Shown: positions 53,981 to 63,674, counted from the first letter of the stretch. The stretch is 64,000 nt of DNA from Thiohalocapsa sp. PB-PSB1 (GCA_016745215.1 CP050890.1:7581001-7645000); one strand, 5' to 3'. The notes: a model not told the origin generated them from the letters alone. Made by a program: numbers and translations.

Positions 53981-54408
53981 CAAGATGACTCGACGAAGGG
54001 TAAGATGCATCCGGAGAGCAGCATATGGAAGCCCTGCGATCATGCGATCAGCCTTCAGGATGTGGCGCTCGCGGTGCTCACCCTGGGAAACGACAGATTG
54101 CGTCGACGGCGCGGCATCATCGCAAGGCGCCCGATTTCGGCAACGCGTGCACCTTCCAGAAGTTGGTCCGCCTCGACTTCTTGCAACAACGGCTCGGCGC
54201 CGATGAACGCCTGCCCGCCGCGGAACCGATGCACCGATCCAGCGCGCCATCCAGCGCACTGGGCGGGCTTCGATGCAACCACAGCCGCTGAGCTCGAGGT
54301 TGACTTGGATGCGATTTTCGATAACCTCGGACGCTCCGGACAATCTGCCGCCAATCTTCCCAGGGCTTGACTGCTCGACACATTCGGCGCTTTCGCGTCG
54401 GCGCAACC

Positions 54409-55143
54409 ATGCTGCTGCTTCCTCCGCTCACCGATGGCCATATCCTGCGTCGCTACAAGCGATTTCTTGCCGATATCGAACTCGCCGATGGCCAAGTGGT
54501 CTGCGCCCATGTACCCAATACCGGCAGCATGGCCAGCTGCTGGCAGCCTGGCGCCCCGGTGCAGATCAGCCACAGCGACAATCCGCGTCGCAAGCTCAGC
54601 TGGACGCTGGAGCGCGTGGACATGGGCGGTGGCTGGATCGGAGTCAACACCGCACGACCGAATCAGGTCATGGCGCAAGCCATAGCATCCGGCCGGATCG
54701 CCTCTCTGACAGGCTATCGCCGGCTGCGACGCGAGGTGTCTGTGGAGATGCCGGGGCTTGCATCTGGGCGGCTGGATGTTGGGCTCAGCGAGGGCCATGC
54801 GCCGGATGCATTGGTAGAAGTCAAAAACGTCACCTTGCTGGACGGCGCGCTGCTGCGCTTTCCGGATGCTCGCAGCGAGCGCGCTCGCCGGCATCTGGAT
54901 CTGCTCATCGCCGCGGTCGACTCCGGACTGCGCGGCATCATGCTGTTTGCTCTGAACCGGCCGGAAGGGCAGGCTCTGGCGCCAGCCTGGGACATTGATC
55001 CCGCTTATGCCGAACGGCTGTGCGCGGCGGCCAGCGCCGGCGTGGAGATCATTGCATTACGCATGCTGCACCGGCCAGAGGGTATCGATACCGCGGAGCA
55101 ATTGCCGGTGGATTTGACGTTGCCGGCATCGGCAGGCGAATAA
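54409..55143 (+). CDS. sfsA: SfsA family protein
   Basis: The 244-residue protein matches SfsA throughout: R-Y-K-R-F-L-A-D-I, then H-V-P-N-T-G-S-M, V-N-T-A-R-P-N, V-E-V-K-N-V-T-L near 135 and the P-D-A-x-x-x-R-x-x-x-H-L-x-x-L segment. SfsA is linked to sugar-fermentation regulation in E. coli and has a nuclease-like fold; its true role is unclear. I chose ATG 54409 rather than TTG 54367. The next gene begins 9 bases after its stop. Confidence 0.93.
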   Translation: MLLLPPLTDGHILRRYKRFLADIELADGQVVCAHVPNTGSMASCWQPGAPVQISHSDNPRRKLSWTLERVDMGGGWIGVNTARPNQVMAQAIASGRIASLTGYRRLRREVSVEMPGLASGRLDVGLSEGHAPDALVEVKNVTLLDGALLRFPDARSERARRHLDLLIAAVDSGLRGIMLFALNRPEGQALAPAWDIDPAYAERLCAAASAGVEIIALRMLHRPEGIDTAEQLPVDLTLPASAGE

Positions 55144-55152
55144 GAACGATCC

Positions 55153-58100
55153 ATGCAGCAATCTGTGTACCCTCCTCTCCTGCCGCTGCTTGCCGTGCTG
55201 GTGCTGGGTGCCTTTGCCCAGATCGCCCAGGCGCTGCTGATTCGCGAGTCCCTGGTTGTTTTTTATGGCAACGAGGCGAGTCTCGGCGCCTTTTATGGCA
55301 GTTGGCTGTGGTGGTTGACGCTGGGTTCTTTGGCCGCGTTGCGCTGGCAGCCTAGTCATCCGGCCTCCGCTGACGAGCCAGGCGCGGCGTTGCGCAGGGT
55401 GCGCATTCTATTGCTCCTGTTGCCGTTGATCCTGATGGGCCAGGTAGTGGGTCTGCGGGTTGTGCGCTTCTTGCTGGATGTTTCTGCCGGCCAACTGGTG
55501 CCGCTTGGCGAACTGCTGATCGCCATGCTGTTGGTGACCTTGCCCATCGGGATCTTGCTGGGGTTTGCCTTTCCGCTGGTGTGCCGTGCTCTGCAACAGG
55601 CCAAAGCCGTCACCGCCGCCGCGCGGCCGGTGGGCGCGGTGGCCAGCACCTATGTCGCAGAGGCGCTGGGCGCGCTGCTCGGCGGGCTGGTCTTCACTTT
55701 TGTGATGATTCGCTGGCTGGGGTTGGTCGAGACCCTGGCATTGGTCTGCCTGTGCTTGGCATTGACCGCGGCCTTGTTGCCGAGTATGCCTGCGCATTCC
55801 GGTCGGCGTCGAAAACGGCTATTGTTCCAGCTTGCGCCCTGGGGCTTGGCGCTGACGGCGTTGATCTTGCTGCAGCCGGCGATCTCGATGCGTTTGGATC
55901 GCGGGCTGGAAGTCTTGCGTTTTGCCACATTGCAGCCCGGGATGGAATTGCTGGATGCCAGCGAGACGCCCTATGGCCATGTTGCCGTTGCCCGTCTGGG
56001 AGAACAAACATCGGTGGTCGCCGATGGCCAAATCCAACAGAGTTTTCCATTGCCGCGCGAGGTCGAAACCTGGGCGGCCTATTTTTATGCCCAGGCCCAG
56101 GGCGCGCAGCGGGTGCTGGTTCTGGGCGGCTATGCCGGCGGCCTGGCGACGGAGCTGCTGCGCTATCCGCTGCAACGCCTCGATCAGGTGGAGCAGGACC
56201 GCGCTGCCTTCGAACAGGTGCGGCCCTATCTGAACGCGCCGGAGCGGATGGCGCTGGATGATCCGCGTCTGCGTTTACACTTCGGCGACGGGCGGCGGTT
56301 TCTGGGCCGATTAAGCGACCAACTCAGCAACCAATCAGGCGATCGGTCGAATGACCAGCCGAGCGATCCAATGGATGCGGATCTTCGCTACGATTTGATC
56401 CTGTCTCTGGATGCAAGCCCGGCCAGCGCCGCGGGCAACCGTTTTTTTACCCAGCAGGCGTTCGCCCTGGCGCGCGGCCTTCTGAACCCCGACGGCGTCT
56501 TCTGCACCGAGGTCATGGCTGCATCGAATTACCTGGGTCGAGTGGTGGAGGGCTATGCGGGCTCTGTTTACCGCACCCTGAACTCGGTGTTTCGCTATGT
56601 GGCGCTGGTGCCGGGGGAGGTGCAAGTGTTCTGCGCCTCGGACGCCCCAGGACGCTTGAGTCAGGATGCGCGCGAGTTGCTCAGGCGCTATCGGGCAAGT
56701 CCGCGTGCCGAGCATGGCCTGCCGGACGGAGCCTTTGCGACCCTGCTCCCGGCGCAGGATGTTGCCTTTGTGCGCGGTCAGTTGGACCAGGCCATGGCCC
56801 AGGACAGGCTGCCGCTGAATACCGACGCCCAGCCCGTGACCTACTATTTGAATATGCTGTTGTGGGGCAAGCAGAGCGCGTCCGGGTTCGTCGATTGGCT
56901 GCAACAATTGCAACGGCTTGGGCCTTGGCCTTATCTGCTGCCGTCTCTGCTGATGCTGGCGCTGGGTCTGGTCCGCTGGTTGCAGGGCGGGATCTCGCCC
57001 GCGACGCTGTCAGGCCGCGCCGGGGTTTTCGCGTTGGCCAGTTTGGGCGCGGTTGCCATGGCCGGAGAACTCGCCTTGTTGTTCAGCTTCCAGGCTCAGG
57101 TGGGACTGGTGTTCGAGCGTGTCGCCCTGCTCACCGGTCTTTTTATGACTGGCCTGGCTGTTGGCGGCGGTCTGGCTCGGCGCGTCGCGACCGGACGCCG
57201 GGGTCTGCCGGCCCTGGTCTTGATCCTGGCTGCGATCGCCATTGGCGTTGCTCTGCTGCCGGTTGCGATCGGCGCCTTGACCGATGCTCGGGATTGGATG
57301 CAACAGGTCACCTATCTGGTTCTGTCGCTGACCCTCGGAGGGCTGTCCGGAGCGGGATTCACGCTTTGCCTGGGGCTGGCTGCAAGGTCAGGTGCGAGCC
57401 TTGGCGCCAAGTCAGGGTCGGCCTTGATCAGCGGCAGCATCGCATTGGCGGCGGACAATCTCGGCGGTGCCTTGGGCGGATTGGTGGCAGGTACTTTGAT
57501 GGTGCCGATCCTTGGAGTATCGGGCACCTGCCAGGTGCTGGCCGCGCTGGCGGCGATTGCGATCCTGCCCGTGGCTATGGTCGCCCTGGCGGATCGCTGG
57601 CCGCGGCGCTCTCGGGCTGCGAGTGCGCGGGCGCGCCCGTCCTTCCCTTGGCCAAGGCTGGGCTGGGGTTTGCTCTACCTGGTATTGCTTCTCTATGGCT
57701 GGCACCTGATTGCACAGCAGTCGCGCCCTGAGCCACAGGTTCGCTTCGATCCGGAACGGCTGGCCGAGGTCGGTGGGCAGTACCGATTCGAGCCAAAGCC
57801 AGAGCCCTGGATACATTACCTCGGATTCGCCCCAGGAGCGCGCCAGCCGGAAGCCCTGGTTCTGGCCAGTGCCGCAGCCCTCACCGGCTCTGGCGGCGAG
57901 CCAAATGGTTTTGCCGGGCCGATCCGGCTGTTGATCGGCCTGGATCGCGACGGGCTGCTGCGCGGGGTGCGCTATCTGGAATCCAACGAGACGCCATCCT
58001 ACATCGCCGGTATCGACGCCTGGCTGCGTGCTCTGGTGGGGTGGGATTTGTCCAAGGGACCACTGGAATTGGATCGGATCGATGGGCTCTCCGGCGCCAC

Positions 58101-58971
58101 CGTGACCAGCCGAGCGGCACTGGCAACCCTGAATGCCGCGGCCCGCCAGGCGACTGAGGTCGCCTTCGGCACCAGCATTCCGCCGTCGGTCGCTGCACAG
58201 GCCCAAGCATTCGACTGGAGCCTGTATGCGATTGCGGCACTGTTGCTGTTGTTCTTTCCGGTATACCTGTCCGGCAGTGAGGGATGGCGTCTGGCGTTGC
58301 AGGTTGCCTCGCTGGTTCTGCTGGGGTTCTGGCTCAACAGTCTGTTGACCGAGTTGGACCTGGTCAATCTTAGCCAGGGCCAGACCGCCAGCCCCGCGGA
58401 ACATCCAGAGCGCTGGCTGTTGCTTGGCTTCGTGGCGCTGACATCCTTGCTGTTTGGTCAGGTATGGTGCGGTTATCTGTGTCCGTTTGGCGCCCTGCAG
58501 GAACTCTTCTCCCGGCTTGGCAGGCGGCTGGGATTGCGCAGCTATCCGCAGCGCTCCCTGGAGCAGCGCATGCGCTATCTGAAATTTTTGCTGCTGGCCG
58601 CCTTGCTGATCCTGGTCTGGATGACCGGGGAGGGCATCTGGGCGACCTTCGATCCCATGCAGCATATCTTCAGTGACCGCATCTGGGATTCGCCCTGGAG
58701 CTGGATGACCCTGTTGAGTATCCTGGTGCTGGCCGCTTCGTTGATCTATGTTCGCTTTTGGTGTCGCTATTTCTGTCCTCTGGGGGCGTTTCTCGCGCTG
58801 GGCAATAAGATTGCATTTGCGCAGCGACTGGCGCCCAGGCGCCGGTTCGAGCATTGTGATCTGGGTGTGCGTGGTGAGTATGACCTGGACTGCATTCGTT
58901 GCAATCGTTGCCTGACCGCTACGGATACCCGCGTGCGAAATGCAAAGCGCGTCGATTTGAGCGATCAATAA
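55153..58971 (+). CDS. Fusion: spermidine-synthase-like, FMN-binding and polyferredoxin membrane protein
   Basis: This 1272-residue protein has three parts. Residues about 1-850 are a spermidine-synthase-like fold set between membrane helices (L-V-L-G-G-Y-A-G-G near 320, D-L-I-L-S-L-D near 415). Residues about 880-1010 are an FMN-binding domain with the flavinylation motif D-G-L-S-G-A-T-V-T-S (about 976). The rest is a NosR/PceC-like part with W-C-G-Y-L-C-P-F-G (about 1105), W-C-R-Y-F-C-P-L-G (about 1202) and C-I-R-C-N-R-C (about 1246), and several helices. It should carry electrons from quinol or NADH to a flavin and on through iron-sulfur clusters at the membrane. The fusion itself is unusual. 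Confidence 0.85.
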   Translation: MQQSVYPPLLPLLAVLVLGAFAQIAQALLIRESLVVFYGNEASLGAFYGSWLWWLTLGSLAALRWQPSHPASADEPGAALRRVRILLLLLPLILMGQVVGLRVVRFLLDVSAGQLVPLGELLIAMLLVTLPIGILLGFAFPLVCRALQQAKAVTAAARPVGAVASTYVAEALGALLGGLVFTFVMIRWLGLVETLALVCLCLALTAALLPSMPAHSGRRRKRLLFQLAPWGLALTALILLQPAISMRLDRGLEVLRFATLQPGMELLDASETPYGHVAVARLGEQTSVVADGQIQQSFPLPREVETWAAYFYAQAQGAQRVLVLGGYAGGLATELLRYPLQRLDQVEQDRAAFEQVRPYLNAPERMALDDPRLRLHFGDGRRFLGRLSDQLSNQSGDRSNDQPSDPMDADLRYDLILSLDASPASAAGNRFFTQQAFALARGLLNPDGVFCTEVMAASNYLGRVVEGYAGSVYRTLNSVFRYVALVPGEVQVFCASDAPGRLSQDARELLRRYRASPRAEHGLPDGAFATLLPAQDVAFVRGQLDQAMAQDRLPLNTDAQPVTYYLNMLLWGKQSASGFVDWLQQLQRLGPWPYLLPSLLMLALGLVRWLQGGISPATLSGRAGVFALASLGAVAMAGELALLFSFQAQVGLVFERVALLTGLFMTGLAVGGGLARRVATGRRGLPALVLILAAIAIGVALLPVAIGALTDARDWMQQVTYLVLSLTLGGLSGAGFTLCLGLAARSGASLGAKSGSALISGSIALAADNLGGALGGLVAGTLMVPILGVSGTCQVLAALAAIAILPVAMVALADRWPRRSRAASARARPSFPWPRLGWGLLYLVLLLYGWHLIAQQSRPEPQVRFDPERLAEVGGQYRFEPKPEPWIHYLGFAPGARQPEALVLASAAALTGSGGEPNGFAGPIRLLIGLDRDGLLRGVRYLESNETPSYIAGIDAWLRALVGWDLSKGPLELDRIDGLSGATVTSRAALATLNAAARQATEVAFGTSIPPSVAAQAQAFDWSLYAIAALLLLFFPVYLSGSEGWRLALQVASLVLLGFWLNSLLTELDLVNLSQGQTASPAEHPERWLLLGFVALTSLLFGQVWCGYLCPFGALQELFSRLGRRLGLRSYPQRSLEQRMRYLKFLLLAALLILVWMTGEGIWATFDPMQHIFSDRIWDSPWSWMTLLSILVLAASLIYVRFWCRYFCPLGAFLALGNKIAFAQRLAPRRRFEHCDLGVRGEYDLDCIRCNRCLTATDTRVRNAKRVDLSDQ

Positions 58972-59171
58972 CAAAGATCGACATATTGCATGCTCAGAGG
59001 GAGGGTATTACTTTTGTACAATCCAGCTTTTTCGATCCCGATTCCGATGCTGATCAGGCCGATGCCGACCTGGGCCTGGAATCGAATGGCGCGGCGGGCA
59101 CCCCAAGAATACCCGCTCGCGCAAGCGGATCTTTATCGCCCCCATGACCTCGCTGGTCGAGGAGGAAGCGC

Positions 59172-60875
59172 ATGACGACTCCATTCCGCCGGATCGCCCG
59201 GCCACTGCTCGCATTGCTCCCCTGTCTGCTTGGCACCTGGGCCGCAAGCGCATCGAATGCCGCGCCAGAGGTGCCGAACACCCCGGGTCCGGTGCGCGAA
59301 AGCGCCCTGGCCGGAGCCTGGTATCCGGCTGACCCGGCCGAACTGCGCGCCCTAGTGGATCGCTTTCTCGCGCCGGCCGAGGTTCCGGAGCCACAGGGCA
59401 GGCTACGGGCGCTGATCGTGCCGCACGCCGGCTATGCCTACAGCGGGCCGACCGCGGGCCAGGCATTCTCGATGCTTCGCGATCGCACCTACCGCCGTGT
59501 GCTGATTCTGGCACCGGCTCATTACAGCGGCTTTCAGGGAGTGTCGGTTGCCGATGTGAACGCCTTTCGCACCCCCCTCGGAGACATCCCGCTGGACAGG
59601 GATGCGCTCAAGGTTCTGCAGGCGTCGGCTCTGTTCCGCTCGCAACCAGCAGCGCATGTCCGCGAGCACAGCATCGAAATCGAATTGCCGCTGTTGCAAC
59701 AGGCGCTGACTCCGGGTTGGAAACTGATTCCAGTGCTAATCGGCGCTCTGCAAGGCGATCAGTACCAAATGGCCGCGGATCTGCTGAGACCCATGGCAGA
59801 CGAGACGACCCTGGTGGTGGTGTCGAGCGATTTTACCCACTATGGCCCGCGCTTCAACTATCTGCCGTTTGCGCTGGATGCAGACACCCCGGCGCGCATC
59901 CGCGAGTTGGACGAAGGCGCCATCGCGCACATTCGAGACAAAGACCCCGAGGGGTTTCTGCGCTATCAGCAACGCACCGGCATCACCATCTGCGGCTTCC
60001 GCCCCATCGAGATTCTGCTGCGCATGCTGGGACCCGAGGCGCGCATCGAACCGATCGCCCACACCACCAGCGGCGAACTGACCGGGGACTACAGCAACTC
60101 GGTCAGCTATGTCGCCCTCGCGGTAACCGACCCAAAGCCGTTGTCTGCCGCATCGCCTGTTCCATTATCTGCCGCATCGCCTGTTCCATCATCTGCCGCA
60201 TCGCCAGACCCATTATCCGGCGAGCTGACTGCACCCGCCGCCGACCCGTCGCCGGTCGAGCCCTTGCAGTCCGAGTTGGACCAAGCGGATCTGAAGCGCC
60301 TGCATCATTTGGCCACATTGGCCGTGGAAGATGCGGTGTTCGGTCCGTCCGACCTTCGCCAGCACATGCAGCAGCAGGCGGTCGAAGCGCTTCCGGATCG
60401 GCTCAAAATGCCCGCCGGGGCCTTTGTCACATTAAAGCGCAATGGTCAGTTGCGAGGCTGCATCGGCTACATCGAGCCGCGCCAGCCGCTGTACCTGGCC
60501 ATACTGGCGAACGGCGATAATGCCGCCCGGCGCGATCTCAGGTTCCGTCCGGTGCAGCCCGCCGAGCTGGCGGAACTGGAAATCGAAGTCAGCGTGCTGA
60601 CGCCGCCGCGCCCAATCCAATCCTGGCAAGACTTCAAGGTAGGCGAGCAGGGGATCATACTGAGCAAGGCCGGTCGGCACGCCGTCTTTTTGCCGGAGGT
60701 CGCCACCGAGCAGGGCTGGACAAGACAGGAGACCCTGTCTCATCTTGCTGTCAAGGCCGGATTGTCGGCCGATGCCTGGCGGGACGGCGCCAGCTTCGAG
60801 GTTTTCGACAGCATCCATTACCACGCACCCTATGTCGCCGTGGCGCCGGAAAGCACGGCGCGTGGCGCACGCTGA
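59172..60875 (+). CDS. MEMO-AMMECR1 fusion (AmmeMemoRadiSam A+B)
   Basis: The 567-residue protein has a signal-like N-terminus (L-L-A-L-L-P-C-L-L-G-T-W-A), a MEMO domain at about 40-315 (V-P-H-A-G-Y-A-Y-S, then S-S-D-F-T-H-Y, the metal/active region), a linker of P-L-S-A-A-S-P-V repeats (about 320-345, encoded by 24-bp tandem copies at 60138-60210) and an AMMECR1 domain at about 375-560 (R-G-C-I-G-Y-I and L-E-I-E-V-S-V-L). These proteins are found with a radical SAM enzyme (AmrS) as a three-part system, but no radical SAM gene is in the window. A ggaggaag site precedes the ATG. Confidence 0.88.
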   Translation: MTTPFRRIARPLLALLPCLLGTWAASASNAAPEVPNTPGPVRESALAGAWYPADPAELRALVDRFLAPAEVPEPQGRLRALIVPHAGYAYSGPTAGQAFSMLRDRTYRRVLILAPAHYSGFQGVSVADVNAFRTPLGDIPLDRDALKVLQASALFRSQPAAHVREHSIEIELPLLQQALTPGWKLIPVLIGALQGDQYQMAADLLRPMADETTLVVVSSDFTHYGPRFNYLPFALDADTPARIRELDEGAIAHIRDKDPEGFLRYQQRTGITICGFRPIEILLRMLGPEARIEPIAHTTSGELTGDYSNSVSYVALAVTDPKPLSAASPVPLSAASPVPSSAASPDPLSGELTAPAADPSPVEPLQSELDQADLKRLHHLATLAVEDAVFGPSDLRQHMQQQAVEALPDRLKMPAGAFVTLKRNGQLRGCIGYIEPRQPLYLAILANGDNAARRDLRFRPVQPAELAELEIEVSVLTPPRPIQSWQDFKVGEQGIILSKAGRHAVFLPEVATEQGWTRQETLSHLAVKAGLSADAWRDGASFEVFDSIHYHAPYVAVAPESTARGAR

Positions 60876-60883
60876 GTTCGAAC

Positions 60884-61117
60884 ATGTGTATAGGCATCCC
60901 GATGCGGATCATCCAGATCCAGGGCTTGATGGCCCGCTGCGAGGCGAAAGGCGTTGAATGTGACGCGAATCTGCTGATGCTGGAGCGCGAGGAGCTTGCC
61001 GTCGGCGACTATGTGGTCATTCATCTGGGCTATGCCATCGAGTCCGTATCCCTGGAACATGCCGAAGAAGCTTGGACGCTCTATGATGAAATACTGGCAG
61101 CCGCAAGCGATTCCTGA
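60884..61117 (+). CDS. hypC: HypC/HybG-type hydrogenase maturation chaperone
   Basis: The 77-residue protein begins M-C-I-G-I-P-M-R-I, with the essential Cys2 of HypC, and has D-Y-V-V-I-H-L-G-Y-A-I in the middle. HypC carries the iron-cyanide unit from HypD to NiFe hydrogenase. No other hyp gene is present here, and the gene follows the MEMO-AMMECR1 gene after only 8 bases, so it may work with a different partner. Confidence 0.88.
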   Translation: MCIGIPMRIIQIQGLMARCEAKGVECDANLLMLEREELAVGDYVVIHLGYAIESVSLEHAEEAWTLYDEILAAASDS

Positions 61118-61217
61118 ACGCCGGAGAGCCCGAAGGTTGAGATGAGGAACGAATCCCAACGTCACCGCCGTTCCCCAACGTCTCCTGCGACCTCATCCAC
61201 ACAGCCTCATTCGGCCG

Positions 61218-61694
61218 TCACCCATGCTGAAGATTCCGGTGAAAGGATGAAAACCTCCAATCGATGGCGCGTTGGACATGACCATGCTCGAGCGGATTGT
61301 CATGCACAGAGTCGACATGCCGCTGTCGATCCAAATCATCCCGGATCAGATGCTCCCAAAATCGCCTTTGCCAGATGCTCCGCTCGCCCTTGTTGCGTCG
61401 GCTTTCGCGAATCCGCTCGCCGCTGGGTACCCGACGCGAGCAATTCGCTTTGATCAGGCGTCAACGCATCGGATAATCGCTGTCTCTTTCTGCAAGCACT
61501 TACACCGCATGCAGATGTTCCGGCAACACGACCCAAGCGACGCTCTCGAATGGATGCGCCTCGCGAACATCACGCACGACCTCCCGCAGCTCATCGACCC
61601 GGTCCACCAGCAGGCGACTTGACCGTTCCGCCAGGTTGACTGTGAAGAAATAGGTTGCGCCTTTGATCAGAAACGAAAAACGGGGACAGACCAA
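61218..61694 (-). pseudogene. Dead REP-associated tyrosine transposase (RAYT)
   Basis: One continuous frame of 159 codons reads G-A-T-Y-F-F-T-V-N-L-A-E-R, V-V-L-P-E-H-L-H-A-V, a stop, then W-Q-R-R-F-W-E-H-L-I-R-D-D and H-V-D-S-V-H-D-N-P-L. Two in-frame stops (61500 region, and after Y-P-M-R) stand where relatives have Trp. The catalytic Tyr position (usual H-V-D-Y) is Ser. Family F repeats lie beside it, as expected for a RAYT. Confidence 0.85.
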
Positions 61695-61800
61695 AACGAA
61701 AAACGGGGACAGACCACGTTTTCCACGTTTTACAGAATCCCGCTCATGCTGAAAAAGGTGGTCTGTCCCCGTTTTCTGCCCTCCCCGTTTTCTGCCCGTT
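61676..61800. repeat. Family F REP-like repeats next to RAYT
   Basis: acggggacagacc occurs twice, then cacgttttccacgttttacagaatcccgctcatgctg and the complementary ggtggtctgtccccgtttt. Identical arrangement to 29588-29672. These are the probable substrates of the RAYT family. Confidence 0.8.
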
Positions 61801-61806
61801 TTCTGC

Positions 61807-62025
61807 CCTATAGAGTCGGGTGTCCTATAGAGTCGCTATAGAGTCGCTATAGAGTCGGTGTCCTATAGAGTCACGCTTATGGAAGGAAAGTCAAGAAAGG
61901 GGCAAGAAAGTGGGTGTCCTATAGCACCGGTGATAGCACCGGTGATAGCAGGTGTCCTATAGCACCGATGATAGCACCGCTATAGCACCGGTGGGTGTCC
62001 TATAGCACCGGTGTCCTATAGCACC
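61807..62025 (+). repeat. Short tandem repeats of ctatagagtcg and cctatagcaccgg type
   Basis: Between 61807 and 61872 an 11-base ctatagagtcg unit recurs; from 61919 to 62025 gtcctatagcaccgg and tgatagcaccgg units recur in mixed order. Every unit carries the tatag core. The block lies immediately before the CHAT gene relic and replaces its expected 5' part. Confidence 0.8.
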
Positions 62026-62035
62026 CCAACAAATC

Positions 62036-63674
62036 ATGGATGCCTACCAGATGTCACGTGCAGCGGCTCGCACACTGCGCAAGGTCGGCGAGCGCGAAGC
62101 AGTCGGTTGCCGGGTTGCGCAAGAGCGCAACGCAAGTCTGGTCAAGTTGGTTCGGGAATGGCACGGATTATTGTCGAGCCTCCTCTTGCAGCAGCCGGGC
62201 ATCGAGCGCACGCCGATTGCCAACGATATAGCGAACGAAGTATTGGGCCTTGTGCAAGCACGGGAAAAGGATCGATTCGGTGCAGCGGCGTTGCGGGCGG
62301 CACTACGAAGCAGAATGGCTAATCGGTCAGCAGTGCGCGTCTATGAGACCATTTTGACCGAGAAATGTGCGCTTGAGGCAGAATCGAGCCGGATAGCGGC
62401 CGCCCAAGTTGATCGGACGTCGTTGGCATCCGCATCGCGTCGCTTGGCCGAATTAGAAGGTGAGTTGGATGCCGCGCTTGCCGAGCTTGACCCAATCCTT
62501 GCTGCCACGTTGTCCGGGGGCGCGCGATCCTGACCCGGGATGAGTTGGCCAAGGTTCTAAGACCCGGGGAGGCAATGTTGGCTTTTCGCATAGGCGGAAA
62601 GTTCAGCGTGGCGAGCCTTAACCTCCGGCAAGGGGAACGTTTGACGACTGCAACCATACCGCTGCCGGGCGCTACCTTCGAGGCAATCGAAGCTGCAGTG
62701 GCCAAAATCTTGGCTGCCATCGAAGCAAGGGAACCAATTGGTCCAGCAACCCAAGCGTTGTCTGACTTGTTGCGGGTGGCGGAATTACAGCCATTGTTGA
62801 TGGAGGTAGACCACCTCTTCGTCGTACCAGATGGCCACTTGCAACGACTGCCATCGCATTTGCTACCGATCGGAACAGCGCGTTTGGGTGATGTTATCCC
62901 AAGTTCGACTATCGCCTCTATTTGGGGATTCGCCGGACGACGGCAGTTGGATCGAACCAATGTGCGGTCGAGAGCGGTCTATGCCATCGGTACCCCCGAA
63001 TTGCACCATATTTCCTGCGACTTGGATTTTTCCCGCCACCTGAGGGGTCACGCCATCGAGAAGTTATGTGTCTTGGTAAGCCGGGAGGCTTGGTAGCCTT
63101 ATTGCGCGGTGCGCAGGAACTCTTAGGCGGGCCTCCGCCCGTGATGGGCGCCGATGCGAAGCGGGCCGCGATTATGGGGGCGGCGCCGGAAGAGGCCGGC
63201 ATTTTGTTGTTCGGCACACATGGGGTGATCCCGGAGACTAAGGAGATTAGTTACTTGGTTGAGCCGGCTTTAGTGCTGAGCCCAAGCCAGAGCGATCCTG
63301 AGGAAGATGGGCTGTTGCTGGCCAGTCAAGTCGCCGCTTTGCGCCTGGACAACAGTTGGCTCGCGATTCTCGCGGCGTGCCGGACCGGGACACCGAGCGG
63401 TACCGATGTCTCGGACGGATTGACGGGGCTGGCGTTAGGTTTTACCGCGGCAGGTACCGATGCACTTCTGGTTACCCAATGGTCTATTTATCCCGGTGCG
63501 GCACGTGAGGTTGTTCTGACCATGTTGCAACGGATGGCAGCAGATTCGGAACTAACTCTGTCGGCCGCCCTGGACGATGCCATGCGCGCCCATATGGAGA
63601 CCCATCCTGACACCATAGAATGGGCTGGTTTCACCATACTGGGTGACGGCACGGTCACGATGCCGCCCTTGTGA
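62036..63674 (+). pseudogene. CHAT-domain protease gene with two frameshifts
   Basis: Three overlapping frames make one protein of about 546 residues. First: a helical region (A-R-T-L-R-K-V-G-E-R-E). Second: D-E-L-A-K-V-L-R-P-G-E-A-M-L-A-F and H-L-F-V-V-P-D-G-H-L-Q-R-L-P. Third: I-L-L-F-G-T-H-G (catalytic His) and A-I-L-A-A-C-R-T-G (catalytic Cys), as in CHAT caspase-like proteases. The shifts fall at a G5 run (about 62515) and a T5 run (63027-63031); one extra base in each would restore the frame. The TPR region usually found upstream is absent. The gene could be decayed, or a sequence with homopolymer errors. Confidence 0.75.

Noticed and set aside
54055..54894. 279-codon minus-strand ORF opposite sfsA
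   Set aside because: Shadow of sfsA in its C-terminal part; the rest matches nothing.
57412..58974. 520-codon minus-strand ORF opposite the fusion protein
   Set aside because: It lies fully opposite a strong coding gene with clear domains; high GC creates long antisense frames.
63020..63040. Programmed -1 frameshift in the CHAT gene
   Set aside because: The T5 run does not make a proper slippery heptamer (the A-site codon would mismatch), and a second shift at a G run argues for indels or errors.
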